Below, in pieces: positions 17,007 through 25,034 of a stretch of 64,000 nucleotides of DNA (its first letter is position 1; each line of letters opens with the position of its first letter). Location of the stretch: positions 201,551 through 265,550 of the forward strand of contig NZ_JAABNN010000006.1 of assembly GCF_009928415.1 (NCBI RefSeq), in the 5' to 3' direction. The translations under genes were made by a program, and so were the position numbers. Below the pieces are notes generated by a model. That model did no database searches. It was given only the letters and a program-made list of their open reading frames with translations, and was not told where the DNA came from. Origin of the DNA: Bacillus sp. USDA818B3_A. GTDB lineage: Bacteria; Bacillota; Bacilli; Bacillales; Cytobacillaceae.

Positions 17007-18335
17007 CTATACACCTGTTATCTGCGGTTCACTGTTGTTGGAAAACGTATTATTAGGCGTAAGATTGATGGTACCAGTATTTGCTATAGCCCCACCACTC
17101 GCAGCGGAATTCTCAGTGAAGTTAGATCTGTCAATGGTTATATTGCCACTATTAAATACCCCACCGCCAACACCATTCAAAGCACTGTTCTCAATAAAAT
17201 TACTTCTTTCAATCGTAGCTATGCGACTGGTTGATATAGCCCCGCCATTACCAAATATAGCACTGTTGGCAGAAAACGTAACCCTCGTTACAACAAGTGT
17301 ACCATCATTTGTTATAGCCCCGCCGTTACGTGTAGCACTGTTGTTAGAGAACGTAGCATTTGTAATAGTGACTGTACCAGAAAAACTCCCTATTGCCCCA
17401 CCAAAATTAGCGTTGTTGCCAGTGAAAGTAGTATTTGAAACTGTTAATCTACCAGAATTCTTATTCGTTATAGCTCCACCAACACTATTTGGAGCACTGT
17501 TGTTAGTAAACGTGCTATTTGTAACCGTAGTTTCACCAGAATCCCTATTTGATATAGCTCCACCATCGACAGTAACAAAGTTGCCAGAGAAATTACTATT
17601 TGAAATTGTAACTATACCGATACTAAAATTGGATATAGCTCCACCATTCGGAGCATTATTGCTAGTAAACGTACTTCTCAAAACAGTAAGTGTGCCGATA
17701 TTAGCAAACGCCCCACCTTCACCAAAAGCACTATTTTCAGAGAACATACTATTAGATATGTCAGCTACGCCATCATTCGCAATAGCCCCACCGTTCCCAG
17801 CTACAGCGCTGTTGTTAAAGAATGTAGTATTTGAAATTGTGATTCTACTGACAGGTGGAGAAAAATTCCCAATTGCCCCGCCAAAATTAGCGATGTTACC
17901 AGCAAACATGCTATTTGAAATAGTAACTCTACCTGCATTCCGGTTAGCTATTGCACCTCCAGAAGTAGATGAACGGTTGTTTAAGAATGTGCACCTAACG
18001 ACATTCATGATCGCACCATCATTAAGGATTGCACCGCCGCCTAAACCCGTATTATCCATACCATTTTCGAAGGTTAAATCGCTAATAGTTAATATAGTTG
18101 CTGCATTGCTGACTTTAAAAATACGAGTCCTACTTTCGATATTCGTACTTCCGCTAAGTGTTACACCAGGGCCTCGTATAGTTAAAGGTTTAGAAATATC
18201 TATTGGCAGACTGAATAATGTGATGGTACCAGAGACAGCAAAAAGTATGGTGTCACCAGAATTGGCTTCACTAACCGCATTCCGAAGTGAACCTGGGCCG
18301 CTATCATTTGTGTTAGTGACCGTAATTATTGCCAT
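17007..18335 (-). CDS. Right-handed parallel beta-helix repeat protein (Pmp/CSLREA-like)
   Basis: 442 residues. The N-terminus VTNTNDSGPGSLRNAVSEAN followed by GDTILF matches the entry domain of beta-helix proteins of the CSLREA type. Residues 95-440 are about 14 to 15 coils built on GGAI(x)N and FxxNxA, as in chlamydial polymorphic proteins. There is no signal peptide, no sortase signal and no transmembrane segment, so it is either cytoplasmic, released by lysis, or part of a spore or particle surface. The near-repeat coils share DNA similarity, which suggests growth by duplication. No linked secretion gene is present. Confidence 0.75.
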   Translation of the reverse strand: MAIITVTNTNDSGPGSLRNAVSEANSGDTILFAVSGTITLFSLPIDISKPLTIRGPGVTLSGSTNIESRTRIFKVSNAATILTISDLTFENGMDNTGLGGGAILNDGAIMNVVRCTFLNNRSSTSGGAIANRNAGRVTISNSMFAGNIANFGGAIGNFSPPVSRITISNTTFFNNSAVAGNGGAIANDGVADISNSMFSENSAFGEGGAFANIGTLTVLRSTFTSNNAPNGGAISNFSIGIVTISNSNFSGNFVTVDGGAISNRDSGETTVTNSTFTNNSAPNSVGGAITNKNSGRLTVSNTTFTGNNANFGGAIGSFSGTVTITNATFSNNSATRNGGAITNDGTLVVTRVTFSANSAIFGNGGAISTSRIATIERSNFIENSALNGVGGGVFNSGNITIDRSNFTENSAASGGAIANTGTINLTPNNTFSNNSEPQITGV

Positions 18336-18479
18336 ATGATCCTTCCCCTTTCGTTAATCTTAGACATGTCCTGATATCTCTCTTAAAGGACTTGTCCATT
18401 ATTATCATATTTAAGAAGAAGTTATATGTGACAATCTTCGACTGTACTTTCTTAAAAAAGGCGTAAGCATCACTACTTT

Positions 18480-18501
18480 CCTTCAGAATTATTTCTGAAG
18501 G
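18480..18501. repeat. Perfect 9-bp hairpin upstream of the divergent genes
   Basis: CCTTCAGAA (18480-18488) pairs with TTCTGAAGG (18493-18501) around TTAT. It lies between the divergent beta-helix and DUF3298 genes. It could be an operator; no T-tract. Confidence 0.45.
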
Positions 18502-18581
18502 TTAAAATAACAATCACAAGCGCAAGGCGTATCACACCTTCCTGTTCCACGAATAGGATGAATGAAAAAGGACGGAGAAAA

Positions 18582-19166
18582 ATGCCTATTTCGTTACCTG
18601 TCGACATCAAGTCCTATACGATCCGAAGAGGTTCAAAAATGGAGGTTTTTTACCCGCTAGTGTTGAACTTACAGGATAAACGGCTAGAAAGAAATCTTAA
18701 TCAGACAATTGTCCATCAAGTTCAAGCCCTAATCGACAAAGAAGCCGGGGATATGCCATCCACAATAGTTGAAATGCTAGGTTCATATGAAATAAAGAAT
18801 AACCAGCGAGACGTATTAAGTCTTACTCTCTCCAATTATGCCTATCATGACCATGCTGCTCATGGAATGACCTATCTGAAAGGTCTGACGTTCGACTTAA
18901 GAAATAAAAAACTGTGTAAACTGGAGGATTTGTTTAAGGCCGGAAGTGACTACATTAAAAAGCTGTCAAACATGGTACACGAGCAAATTAAACAACGTGA
19001 TATTCCTATTCTAGGAAGTTTCACCCAAATCAAACCTGATCAAGACTTTTACGTCGCTGACAAAGCATTGGTCATTTATTTTCAGCTATATGACATCACA
19101 CCATATGCCTTTGGCTTCCCGATGTTTCCGATCTCTGTATATGAGATTTGGGATATAATAGTTTAA
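18582..19166 (+). CDS. DUF3298/RsiV-like domain protein
   Basis: About 194 residues from the ATG at 18582 (GGACGGAG just upstream); an in-frame ATG at 18558 lacks a site. The sequence LVLNLQDKRLERNLNQTIVHQVQ, then GMTYLKGLTFDLRNKKLCKLEDLFK and the C-terminal DKALVIYFQLYDITPYAFGFP match the DUF3298 fold found at the C-terminus of RsiV and of PdaC-type deacetylases. Here the domain stands alone without a signal peptide or transmembrane anchor. In RsiV this fold binds lysozyme outside the cell; a cytoplasmic version has no known role. Confidence 0.75.
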   Translation: MPISLPVDIKSYTIRRGSKMEVFYPLVLNLQDKRLERNLNQTIVHQVQALIDKEAGDMPSTIVEMLGSYEIKNNQRDVLSLTLSNYAYHDHAAHGMTYLKGLTFDLRNKKLCKLEDLFKAGSDYIKKLSNMVHEQIKQRDIPILGSFTQIKPDQDFYVADKALVIYFQLYDITPYAFGFPMFPISVYEIWDIIV

Positions 19167-19258
19167 AATGGACCACTGGGACGGTTAGCAGAAAATAGAT
19201 AAACATCTACTACAGTTTAACGGGTTTTATGGTCATTATTTATCTTTTCTCATAAGAA

Positions 19259-19290
19259 AACTGCAGCCTCTAATAGACTGCAGCTTTTTT
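19259..19290 (+). terminator. Terminator after the DUF3298 gene
   Basis: CTGCAG (19261-19266) pairs with CTGCAG (19278-19283), followed by CTTTTTT. A longer imperfect pairing of AGAAAATAGATAAA and TTTATCTTTTCT lies just before it. Confidence 0.6.
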
Positions 19291-19399
19291 GCTTCATCGG
19301 CTTAAAAAACGTGTACCGATACCAAAAACTTTATGTATTAAATACAAGAATGAGAGCGCTGCCTTCTTTCCTCATAAATTCAGTTAACCCTAGAAAATT

Positions 19400-20449
19400 T
19401 TAATCCCTGTCATACGCGTTTGGAGGGGATACCACCCAACTTTTATCAATCAAGATATTCATGCCGTCATCAACAAATAAGCCAATGTTTAGAAGGGTTC
19501 TTCCATACAAGACATTTATATCTCTTCTAGCCGTAACCGCCATTGAGTTTCCAAATGCTCTTATCTTCATTGCAAACATGTCCACTTTATGGAATAACAT
19601 GATCCTATCGGAAAAAGGTGGAAATGTAGATGTTTTAACCAAATGGTCTAGGTACGACGGTGATTGAATGTGCTCGACATGCAGTTTTTCTTTATATTGC
19701 TTTACTGCTTTATCAGTCATATCTAAACCACGTTTAAACAAGGCCTTGATCTTTTGATCTTGCACGTTCTGATGAAATCCCAGTAATAATGCCATACTTG
19801 TTACGTTATTCTCGATGTTATCCCAAAGATGTATGAGTTCTAATGCCTGTAATGGTCGGACATCACCAAAAAAACCATTTAAATAACTTTGTTTATCAAT
19901 TTTTTCATTCCCATTGGGTGTAGGTATAATAGGAGGTTCAGCAATCAATCTTTTTTCCGTTAGTATATTATTAATTTGTCCTAAAAAGACGGTTGTACAT
20001 TGATTACAATAAATAAAAAACTCCCTTATGTCCTCCCTCATAATTAATGGAACTGCTACTGCATAGAGACTCATGCCTGCCTTTGAAGCATATTTTAAGT
20101 AGTGAACGTAAAATTCATCTGCGTATAAACGGGGGGCACCAAGATTTACGTCATCTTTAGTAAATCCAACTGGGATAGGAAAATTATCTTTTTTGAAAAA
20201 GCCTTCTATCCTCTGCGTGAAATCCTTTGATAAGGCTAAACCATTTTCCAATAAAGTCTTAATATTTTCATCTTCGCAATGCTGAAGAAAATAACTTAAG
20301 ATTTGTATAGACATACTGTTTCCCATATAGGTAGCCCAAAGTTTTCCCATTTCAAAACTCGACAACGGTTGGGTCTCATCTAAGATTTTGGGAGCTATAT
20401 TTAGTGGTTTCATCACATTCATTGGATTTAAATCTTTTTCGGTGGTCAT
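19400..20449 (-). CDS. DUF3231 family protein
   Basis: 349 residues from the ATG at 20449, preceded by AAAGGAGAT. Two tandem homologous halves of about 165 residues, each an up-down helical bundle beginning with PLSSFEMGKLWATYMGNSMS or RPLQALELIHLWDNIENNVT, are typical of the Bacillus DUF3231 family, a ferritin-like fold related to spore-coat CotF/YraF proteins. Each half opens with a helix carrying Glu/His residues. It is probably spore-associated, which is inference from family distribution. A gene for an RsbR-type stress protein follows on the same strand upstream. Confidence 0.8.
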   Translation of the reverse strand: MTTEKDLNPMNVMKPLNIAPKILDETQPLSSFEMGKLWATYMGNSMSIQILSYFLQHCEDENIKTLLENGLALSKDFTQRIEGFFKKDNFPIPVGFTKDDVNLGAPRLYADEFYVHYLKYASKAGMSLYAVAVPLIMREDIREFFIYCNQCTTVFLGQINNILTEKRLIAEPPIIPTPNGNEKIDKQSYLNGFFGDVRPLQALELIHLWDNIENNVTSMALLLGFHQNVQDQKIKALFKRGLDMTDKAVKQYKEKLHVEHIQSPSYLDHLVKTSTFPPFSDRIMLFHKVDMFAMKIRAFGNSMAVTARRDINVLYGRTLLNIGLFVDDGMNILIDKSWVVSPPNAYDRD

Positions 20450-20636
20450 AACCCAATCTCCTTTTCCCGCATTTTCGCTTATGATTACCATTTTAAGAAT
20501 TTTAATTCAAACAAATCTCTCTTTTTACTTTTATTGGTAATAAAAAAGCGCTAAAGAAAAAGTCATTTTCTTTAACTACTCTCCCCCCGAAAGATTAAGA
20601 ACAATAGTCAACGCCGCAGTTCCCTTTTTTAATCTA

Positions 20637-20665
20637 AATAAAAAAGCTACCGTTTTCTGGCAGCT
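20637..20665 (-). terminator. Terminator after the RsbR-type gene
   Basis: AGCTACC (20645-20651) pairs with GGCAGCT (20659-20665) with one mismatch. On the minus strand it is followed by TTTTTTATTTAG. Confidence 0.7.
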
Positions 20666-20689
20666 AATCTTCTAACAAAAAAACAAATG

Positions 20690-21553
20690 TTATCTTTTGA
20701 TAATAGACATCGAATTCAGAGCCTGGCGCAAAGTAGAATAGGTGGAAATACCATTAAATTCGAGTCCTAACTGTACCGCTGTTTGTGCAATCTCAGGTCT
20801 AACTCCGGTAAGGGCAGATGTAACCCCCATTAATTCCAATCCTTTTATCAGTTGAAAAATTTGATGTGCTACCATTGTATCAATGATCGGAACGCCTGAT
20901 AAATCAATAACTAGAAAATTTACTCTTAGATTGTTACACTGGTCCAATGTATTATCAAGCATTAACTTAGCCCGTCTTGTATCTATTTCGCCCACAAGAG
21001 GAAGCAATGCTACCTCGTTGTTAAGACTAATAACCGGAGAACTTAACTCCTGGATAAGTTCCTGTTGAGCAGATAGTTTTTGTTGTAAATAGTATTGATG
21101 CTCTTCGACAAAACCCAACGTGACCTTATCAAATGCTTTTAAAATCACTCGATTCCAGCTATCTATCACCTCATTGTTAAACTCACCTAAATGTAAAGCA
21201 ACAAATTCTTTAACATAATCAAGATACTGTTCACGCACTCTAAAAAATTCTCTTAACATAAAATGGATTGGTGTGTTTAAATGCTCTGGATCTTGAGCAA
21301 TCGAGAGGATCCATTTTTTAAATTCTTCCAGGAATGATGTTTCCTCTTTAATAAAAACCTCACACAGATGTAAATGGAAATCATAATTTTGTTTTTTTAA
21401 TTTATTGATTACATTGGGGTCATCTGAGGCATATACTCCTGAAGGATCACTTTTATCTAGAGAATTATACCATTCATCTGTAAGATCTCTTGCCTTAGCC
21501 AATAGAAACGAGTGTAATTCTTTATTTCTATGCAACCTAAATACCCCCTCCAT
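20690..21553 (-). CDS. RsbR-paralogue stressosome protein (STAS domain)
   Basis: 287 residues. Residues 1-155 form a helical non-haem-globin-like sensor domain. Residues 165-285 are a STAS domain with the linker LSSPVISLNNEVALLPLVGEIDTRRAK, Thr192 in the IDTRRA motif (the site phosphorylated by RsbT in this family), and VIDLSGVPIIDTMVAHQI. Such proteins build the stressosome that releases RsbT to activate sigma B. No rsbS or rsbT is nearby, so it is a lone paralogue like YkoB, YojH or YqhA. It should be cytosolic. Confidence 0.88.
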   Translation of the reverse strand: MEGVFRLHRNKELHSFLLAKARDLTDEWYNSLDKSDPSGVYASDDPNVINKLKKQNYDFHLHLCEVFIKEETSFLEEFKKWILSIAQDPEHLNTPIHFMLREFFRVREQYLDYVKEFVALHLGEFNNEVIDSWNRVILKAFDKVTLGFVEEHQYYLQQKLSAQQELIQELSSPVISLNNEVALLPLVGEIDTRRAKLMLDNTLDQCNNLRVNFLVIDLSGVPIIDTMVAHQIFQLIKGLELMGVTSALTGVRPEIAQTAVQLGLEFNGISTYSTLRQALNSMSIIKR

Positions 21554-21703
21554 TCATTCAATATAATATACATAATAATATATAAATTTTAACTTATCTA
21601 AACACGTATGTCTTCCCTGTATACTCCTAAATATTAAACTTTCCTGACCACGTTACTTGAAGGAGCAAAAAAAGTCGCCAGATCTTTTAAAGTCTTGCAT
21701 TCG

Positions 21704-22015
21704 TTAGTTAAAGAGGAAACTTAGAATCGGAGGAAACAACAAAAATATTATTGAAATGGAAATAAGCACTTTTGATCCTTTAACAGAGAGTTTTTCTCTT
21801 CCTTTACCCATGTACCAACCACTAAACTGATATTTATTCCTATACAGTACAAATAATAGAATAAGAACCGCTATTAGTCCCATCCAGCCATAGTTGTCTA
21901 TGTTTGTCCCTAATTTTGAGTACACAGACTTAATAAATGCACTTAGTATTCCTCCGAGAAATACAAATAAAAACACTATTCGTATCAACTCTAACAGTAC
22001 CTTTATAAGTGCCAC
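21704..22015 (-). CDS. Three-span membrane protein, unknown
   Basis: About 103 residues, starting at GTG 22015 (GGAGA seven bases upstream) or GTG 22021. There are three hydrophobic segments: LLELIRIVFLFVFLGGILSA, GLIAVLILLFVLY and VLISISIIFLLFPPILSFLF. A basic loop (GKGREKLSVKGSK) separates the last two. The family was not recognised. The region just upstream reads TGGTAAAATAAAAAATATGG, a plausible promoter tail. It is an isolated gene. Confidence 0.5.
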   Translation of the reverse strand: MALIKVLLELIRIVFLFVFLGGILSAFIKSVYSKLGTNIDNYGWMGLIAVLILLFVLYRNKYQFSGWYMGKGREKLSVKGSKVLISISIIFLLFPPILSFLFN

Positions 22016-22201
22016 CCCCACTCTCCATATTTTTTATTTTACCATACATTTCCAAAGTCTTATTAAAAAACTGCTCAGTTAGATTAATAGGAGTTACGTC
22101 ATGGAAAGCAGGCGATGACAGAATGCTATATCCTTCCTCTTGGAAATAAGTTACAATAAAAAATACATACAACTATCTATTCAGAATAGTCGAAATGGGG
22201 T

Positions 22202-22498
22202 TTGTATTTGAATCAAATAAAACAGTTTCTTAGCTGGCTTTTTAAACGGAGTTCCAAAAATATTAGTGGATTAATATCTTATATTTTTACTTTCTCGGCA
22301 ATTCAATTTTTCGATTATAATCTCGTAAGAAATAACCCATTAATACTTGTTCCTTTATTTATTGCTTTACTAATTCTTAACCAGTTGATTGAAAGCTTGC
22401 TATGTAAATTATTGAAGGACAAAAATAAGGAAATTGGATTTGGTTATTTTGTGTTAACAATAATGATAATAATAGTAGTTTCCAACGCTTCGAATTAA
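22202..22498 (+). CDS. Small membrane protein, unknown
   Basis: 98 residues from a TTG at 22202, or TTG at 22208 with GGGG upstream; the site is weak. Three hydrophobic stretches (ISYIFTFSAIQFF, LILVPLFIALLILNQLIESLL and FGYFVLTIMIIIVVS) and basic ends suggest an inner-membrane protein. No family was recognised. It is followed by a GC-rich hairpin, which supports a real transcription unit. Confidence 0.45.
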   Translation: MYLNQIKQFLSWLFKRSSKNISGLISYIFTFSAIQFFDYNLVRNNPLILVPLFIALLILNQLIESLLCKLLKDKNKEIGFGYFVLTIMIIIVVSNASN

Positions 22499-22513
22499 AT
22501 CCATTCTAAAAAT

Positions 22514-22556
22514 GCCCTTACTTATTGTTTTAATGTAGGGGCTATTAATCGTTTTT
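22514..22556 (+). terminator. Probable terminator after the small membrane gene
   Basis: GCCCTTAC (22514-22521) pairs with GTAGGGGC (22535-22542), one G-U pair. A TTTTT run follows after nine bases. Confidence 0.5.
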
Positions 22557-22663
22557 GAAATTATAGTGGATTAAACTCCTATTTAGAGTTTGATACCGCC
22601 GTCGTATTGTTTCTGGGTGGATTAGTCCTATCCTTCCACCTAAATTCCCCAATTTTAGAAAAC

Positions 22664-22690
22664 AAAAAAGGACCGAATGAAAAGTCCTTT
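22664..22690 (-). terminator. Terminator after the GNAT gene
   Basis: AAAGGAC (22667-22673) pairs with GTCCTTT (22684-22690). On the minus strand TTTTTTG follows. Confidence 0.75.
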
Positions 22691-22705
22691 CACTTTATTA
22701 TGCTA

Positions 22706-23140
22706 TTAGTCAGATTGAGGTAACATTTTAATAAAGTATTTTGGGGATTCAGTAAACCCTTGTCGCGTATAAAACTTATGTGCATCTTTTCTCCTTGAAT
22801 GACAATGCACTTCGATTCTATCGCAATTTCTTTTTATGGCTAAGTCAGTACAATATTCTTCAATCTTACGTCCGATCCCCATACTTCTAATGTTTTTATC
22901 AACTGCAAAATAACTTATCCTTGCGAAATCTCCTTTTACAGCTAATTGAGGTATAAAATGGACCGAGATAAATGCAATAACACTTCTATCTTCCTCAAAC
23001 ACTAATAACACCTCATTAGGGTCCATTAGAAGGATTTCAACTTTTTCTTTTAAAAAAGGTTCCGTATCTGGATAGTCCAACTGGTTCAATAACAAAGAGA
23101 TTTGCTTACAATCCTCAACATTCGCTTTTCTTATTCCCAT
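22706..23140 (-). CDS. GNAT family N-acetyltransferase
   Basis: 144 residues, a complete single GNAT domain. Motif A (ISYFAVDKNIRSMGIGRKIEEY) carries the R-x-x-G-I-G-R acetyl-CoA pyrophosphate loop. Motif B follows with IEVHCHSRRKDAHKFYTRQGF, and the N-terminus IRKANVEDCKQISLLLNQL is also characteristic. It transfers acetyl groups to an unidentified amine or protein. It is a single-gene unit. Confidence 0.88.
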   Translation of the reverse strand: MGIRKANVEDCKQISLLLNQLDYPDTEPFLKEKVEILLMDPNEVLLVFEEDRSVIAFISVHFIPQLAVKGDFARISYFAVDKNIRSMGIGRKIEEYCTDLAIKRNCDRIEVHCHSRRKDAHKFYTRQGFTESPKYFIKMLPQSD

Positions 23141-23339
23141 TCATTCTACTCCAATATTTATCATCATATTTATATCTAATAAGAATTTTAGTCTTTTTAT
23201 TTACAGTGGTCCCGTTAATGAAACCCGAGGAAACTCTTGTGTCATCTAAAAATTGTACCAATCGTAATGATTATAAAAACATATGCCATTAAATAAAAAT
23301 CTGCTACGATCCAATTAAACAATAGTGCTAATTATTACA

Positions 23340-23900
23340 TTATATTAGGGGTTTCGTTGCTGAACTATGAGTCAATTTATGAGCTATAAGATAAATGACA
23401 ATAAAGAATGGAAATGAAAAAATGGAGTTCCATCCAGGATATTTATAATAACCTAACCATAAAAAAAGAGGTTCGGCAAGAAATGCCGTCATGCCTGCAA
23501 AGATTAACCCTTTAATGATTGGACTAACCTGAGGTTTAATTTGTAAAAAGAACATAATCGTAACTGGCATAAGTGCAAAATCCCATGCAATATAGTCTGG
23601 AATTAACGGAATTAATTTATTATAGTATCTCCAAAGTCCCAGAGTGACCCCAACGTAATCCAACCATGAAGATACAAGCATGGCCCACAACCCACCTAAC
23701 ATTAAGCGGGTTGAACTCTCTTTCTTCCTGAAAATAAACCACACGATCCACGGAACAATCGTGAAAAGCAAGGTGGTCATCCACCCGAAAGAGAATAGAA
23801 TATCCTTTTGCCAAATTTCAGTTAATCTAGAATGAGCATCATCAATTGTTTTGTATTGCTCATTAATTAATTTTTTTATATTCTCAGGTGGACTTATCAT
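23340..23900 (-). CDS. CBO0543 family membrane protein
   Basis: 186 residues from ATG 23900, nine bases after GGAG. It has a soluble N-terminal helix (NIKKLINEQYKTIDDAHSRLTEIW), then five or six hydrophobic segments, with YYNKLIPLIPDYIAWDFALMPVTIMFFLQ as the conserved core. The same design is seen in the second paralogue at 31331-31906, whose core reads PYQVIPLLPVNFALDASLVPVSFMLLYQ. The family is common in spore-forming Firmicutes and has no known role. Confidence 0.75.
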   Translation of the reverse strand: MISPPENIKKLINEQYKTIDDAHSRLTEIWQKDILFSFGWMTTLLFTIVPWIVWFIFRKKESSTRLMLGGLWAMLVSSWLDYVGVTLGLWRYYNKLIPLIPDYIAWDFALMPVTIMFFLQIKPQVSPIIKGLIFAGMTAFLAEPLFLWLGYYKYPGWNSIFSFPFFIVIYLIAHKLTHSSATKPLI

Positions 23901-24009
23901 GATGAGGAACTCCTTCTTTTTTTTTATCATTCCCACTTTCTTCATTATAATTTATGATGTAACATCACTAAACTAGCCAGTTACTCGAAAAAGAAAAAGG
24001 CTTTACCTG

Positions 24010-24360
24010 CTATTTCTCCCATAGCTCAACCAATCTACCTTCAGGATCTTTAATCCAAATAAACTTACCAAATTCACTAACCTCTTTTTCCTTTTCAAGA
24101 GGTACACCAACTTGTTCAAGATGCTTAATTGTCTCGTCTAGATCATAAACTTGGAAATTTAACATCACTTGCTGTTCCGTTGGGAAATAACTGTCATCTT
24201 CCGTAAAGAAAGAAAAGATCGTTTCATTTTCTGAATGGGATTTAATAATAGTCCCATTCCAATTATCTATTTCAATATTCAACACTGTACTGTACCATTT
24301 TTTTATTGCATCTATATTTTTTGTCCTCCAAAATATTCCACCGACACCTTTTATCATCAT
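24010..24360 (-). CDS. VOC-superfamily protein
   Basis: About 116 residues from ATG 24360, nine bases after GAGG. The vicinal oxygen chelate fold is shown by GGIFWRTKNIDAIKKWYSTVLN, the middle strand QVMLNFQVYDLDETIKHLEQVG and the closing WIKDPEGRLVELWEK, whose last Glu is a usual metal ligand. Such proteins include glyoxalases, bleomycin-binding proteins and dioxygenases. No specific substrate can be assigned. It is not linked to its neighbours. Confidence 0.82.
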   Translation of the reverse strand: MMIKGVGGIFWRTKNIDAIKKWYSTVLNIEIDNWNGTIIKSHSENETIFSFFTEDDSYFPTEQQVMLNFQVYDLDETIKHLEQVGVPLEKEKEVSEFGKFIWIKDPEGRLVELWEK

Positions 24361-24608
24361 AATTAACTGCCTCACTTCCTTAATGCAATGATTTTTACAA
24401 TTAAATTAGATATTCAAGAAATAAAAATAAATACCTTCTTCACACAACCATTTTGTGAAAAAGGAAAAAGCGGCCTTCCTTATTTTATTTCGCTCTTATT
24501 CAATACAAATATATGTACCTAACAAGTTACCCCGTTGTTTGTGGTTCAATAGAATTCTCTAGCATTGATTGTCCCTCACGAAACGCCGGCCGTATGTTAT
24601 TCTGTCTT

Positions 24609-24677
24609 ACGAGTGAGAGCAGTATTCACTCGTTCAGGAAAAATAATCCTCATCTGTAGTAAAGATGAGGATTATTT
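24609..24677 (-). terminator. Terminator after the YjcZ-like gene, with a second hairpin
   Basis: AAATAATCCTCATCT (24641-24655) pairs perfectly with AGATGAGGATTATTT (24663-24677). A further hairpin, ACGAGTGA (24609-24616) with TCACTCGT (24626-24633), follows on the minus strand. The rest of the 24361-24697 gap has no coding signal. Confidence 0.8.
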
Positions 24678-24697
24678 AATAGATACATTCACATCTT

Positions 24698-24895
24698 TTA
24701 ACAGAAACAAACAGCACCAACAATGATTAATAAAATAAACAATACTACTATGAGTACAAACTCACCGCACCCATGAGTAGGAAAACAATTTGCATAAACA
24801 GGAGCTGCATAGGAGCAAGACATTAGAGGTTGGGGAACAACATTTGCGCTACCCATGACCGGTAAGGCGTTAGAAATCGGTAAGGCATTTTCCAT
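24698..24895 (-). CDS. YjcZ-like small spore membrane protein
   Basis: 65 residues. The C-terminal 22 residues, EFVLIVVLFILLIIVGAVCF then C, are the near-invariant hydrophobic tail of the YjcZ/YjcM family of small sporulation proteins. The N-terminal 43 residues are polar, low in charge and Cys-containing, more divergent than the usual Gly/Tyr-rich head. AAAGGAAGTG precedes the ATG. It is probably made in the mother cell late in sporulation; that is family knowledge, not visible here. Confidence 0.75.
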   Translation of the reverse strand: MENALPISNALPVMGSANVVPQPLMSCSYAAPVYANCFPTHGCGEFVLIVVLFILLIIVGAVCFC

Positions 24896-25034
24896 TTTTT
24901 ACACTTCCTTTCGAATGTATAAAGAGCTAATATGACATTACTCTATATAGTACACTCAGAGAGGAAATTGGAGCCCGTCTATAATACAAATGGGCATGAC
25001 TTAGAAGAGCTCTCCAGAAGGAAAGCTCTTTTGA

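Noticed and set aside
16999..18339. 446-residue open frame on the + strand opposite the beta-helix gene
   Set aside because: It mirrors the repeat codons of the minus-strand gene, has no convincing ribosome binding site and gives a repetitive Pro/Val-rich product; treated as a shadow.
21930..22172. 80-residue minus-strand frame overlapping the three-span membrane gene
   Set aside because: The overlapping hydrophobic frame ending at 21704 has the better start and pattern; this frame covers its promoter region.
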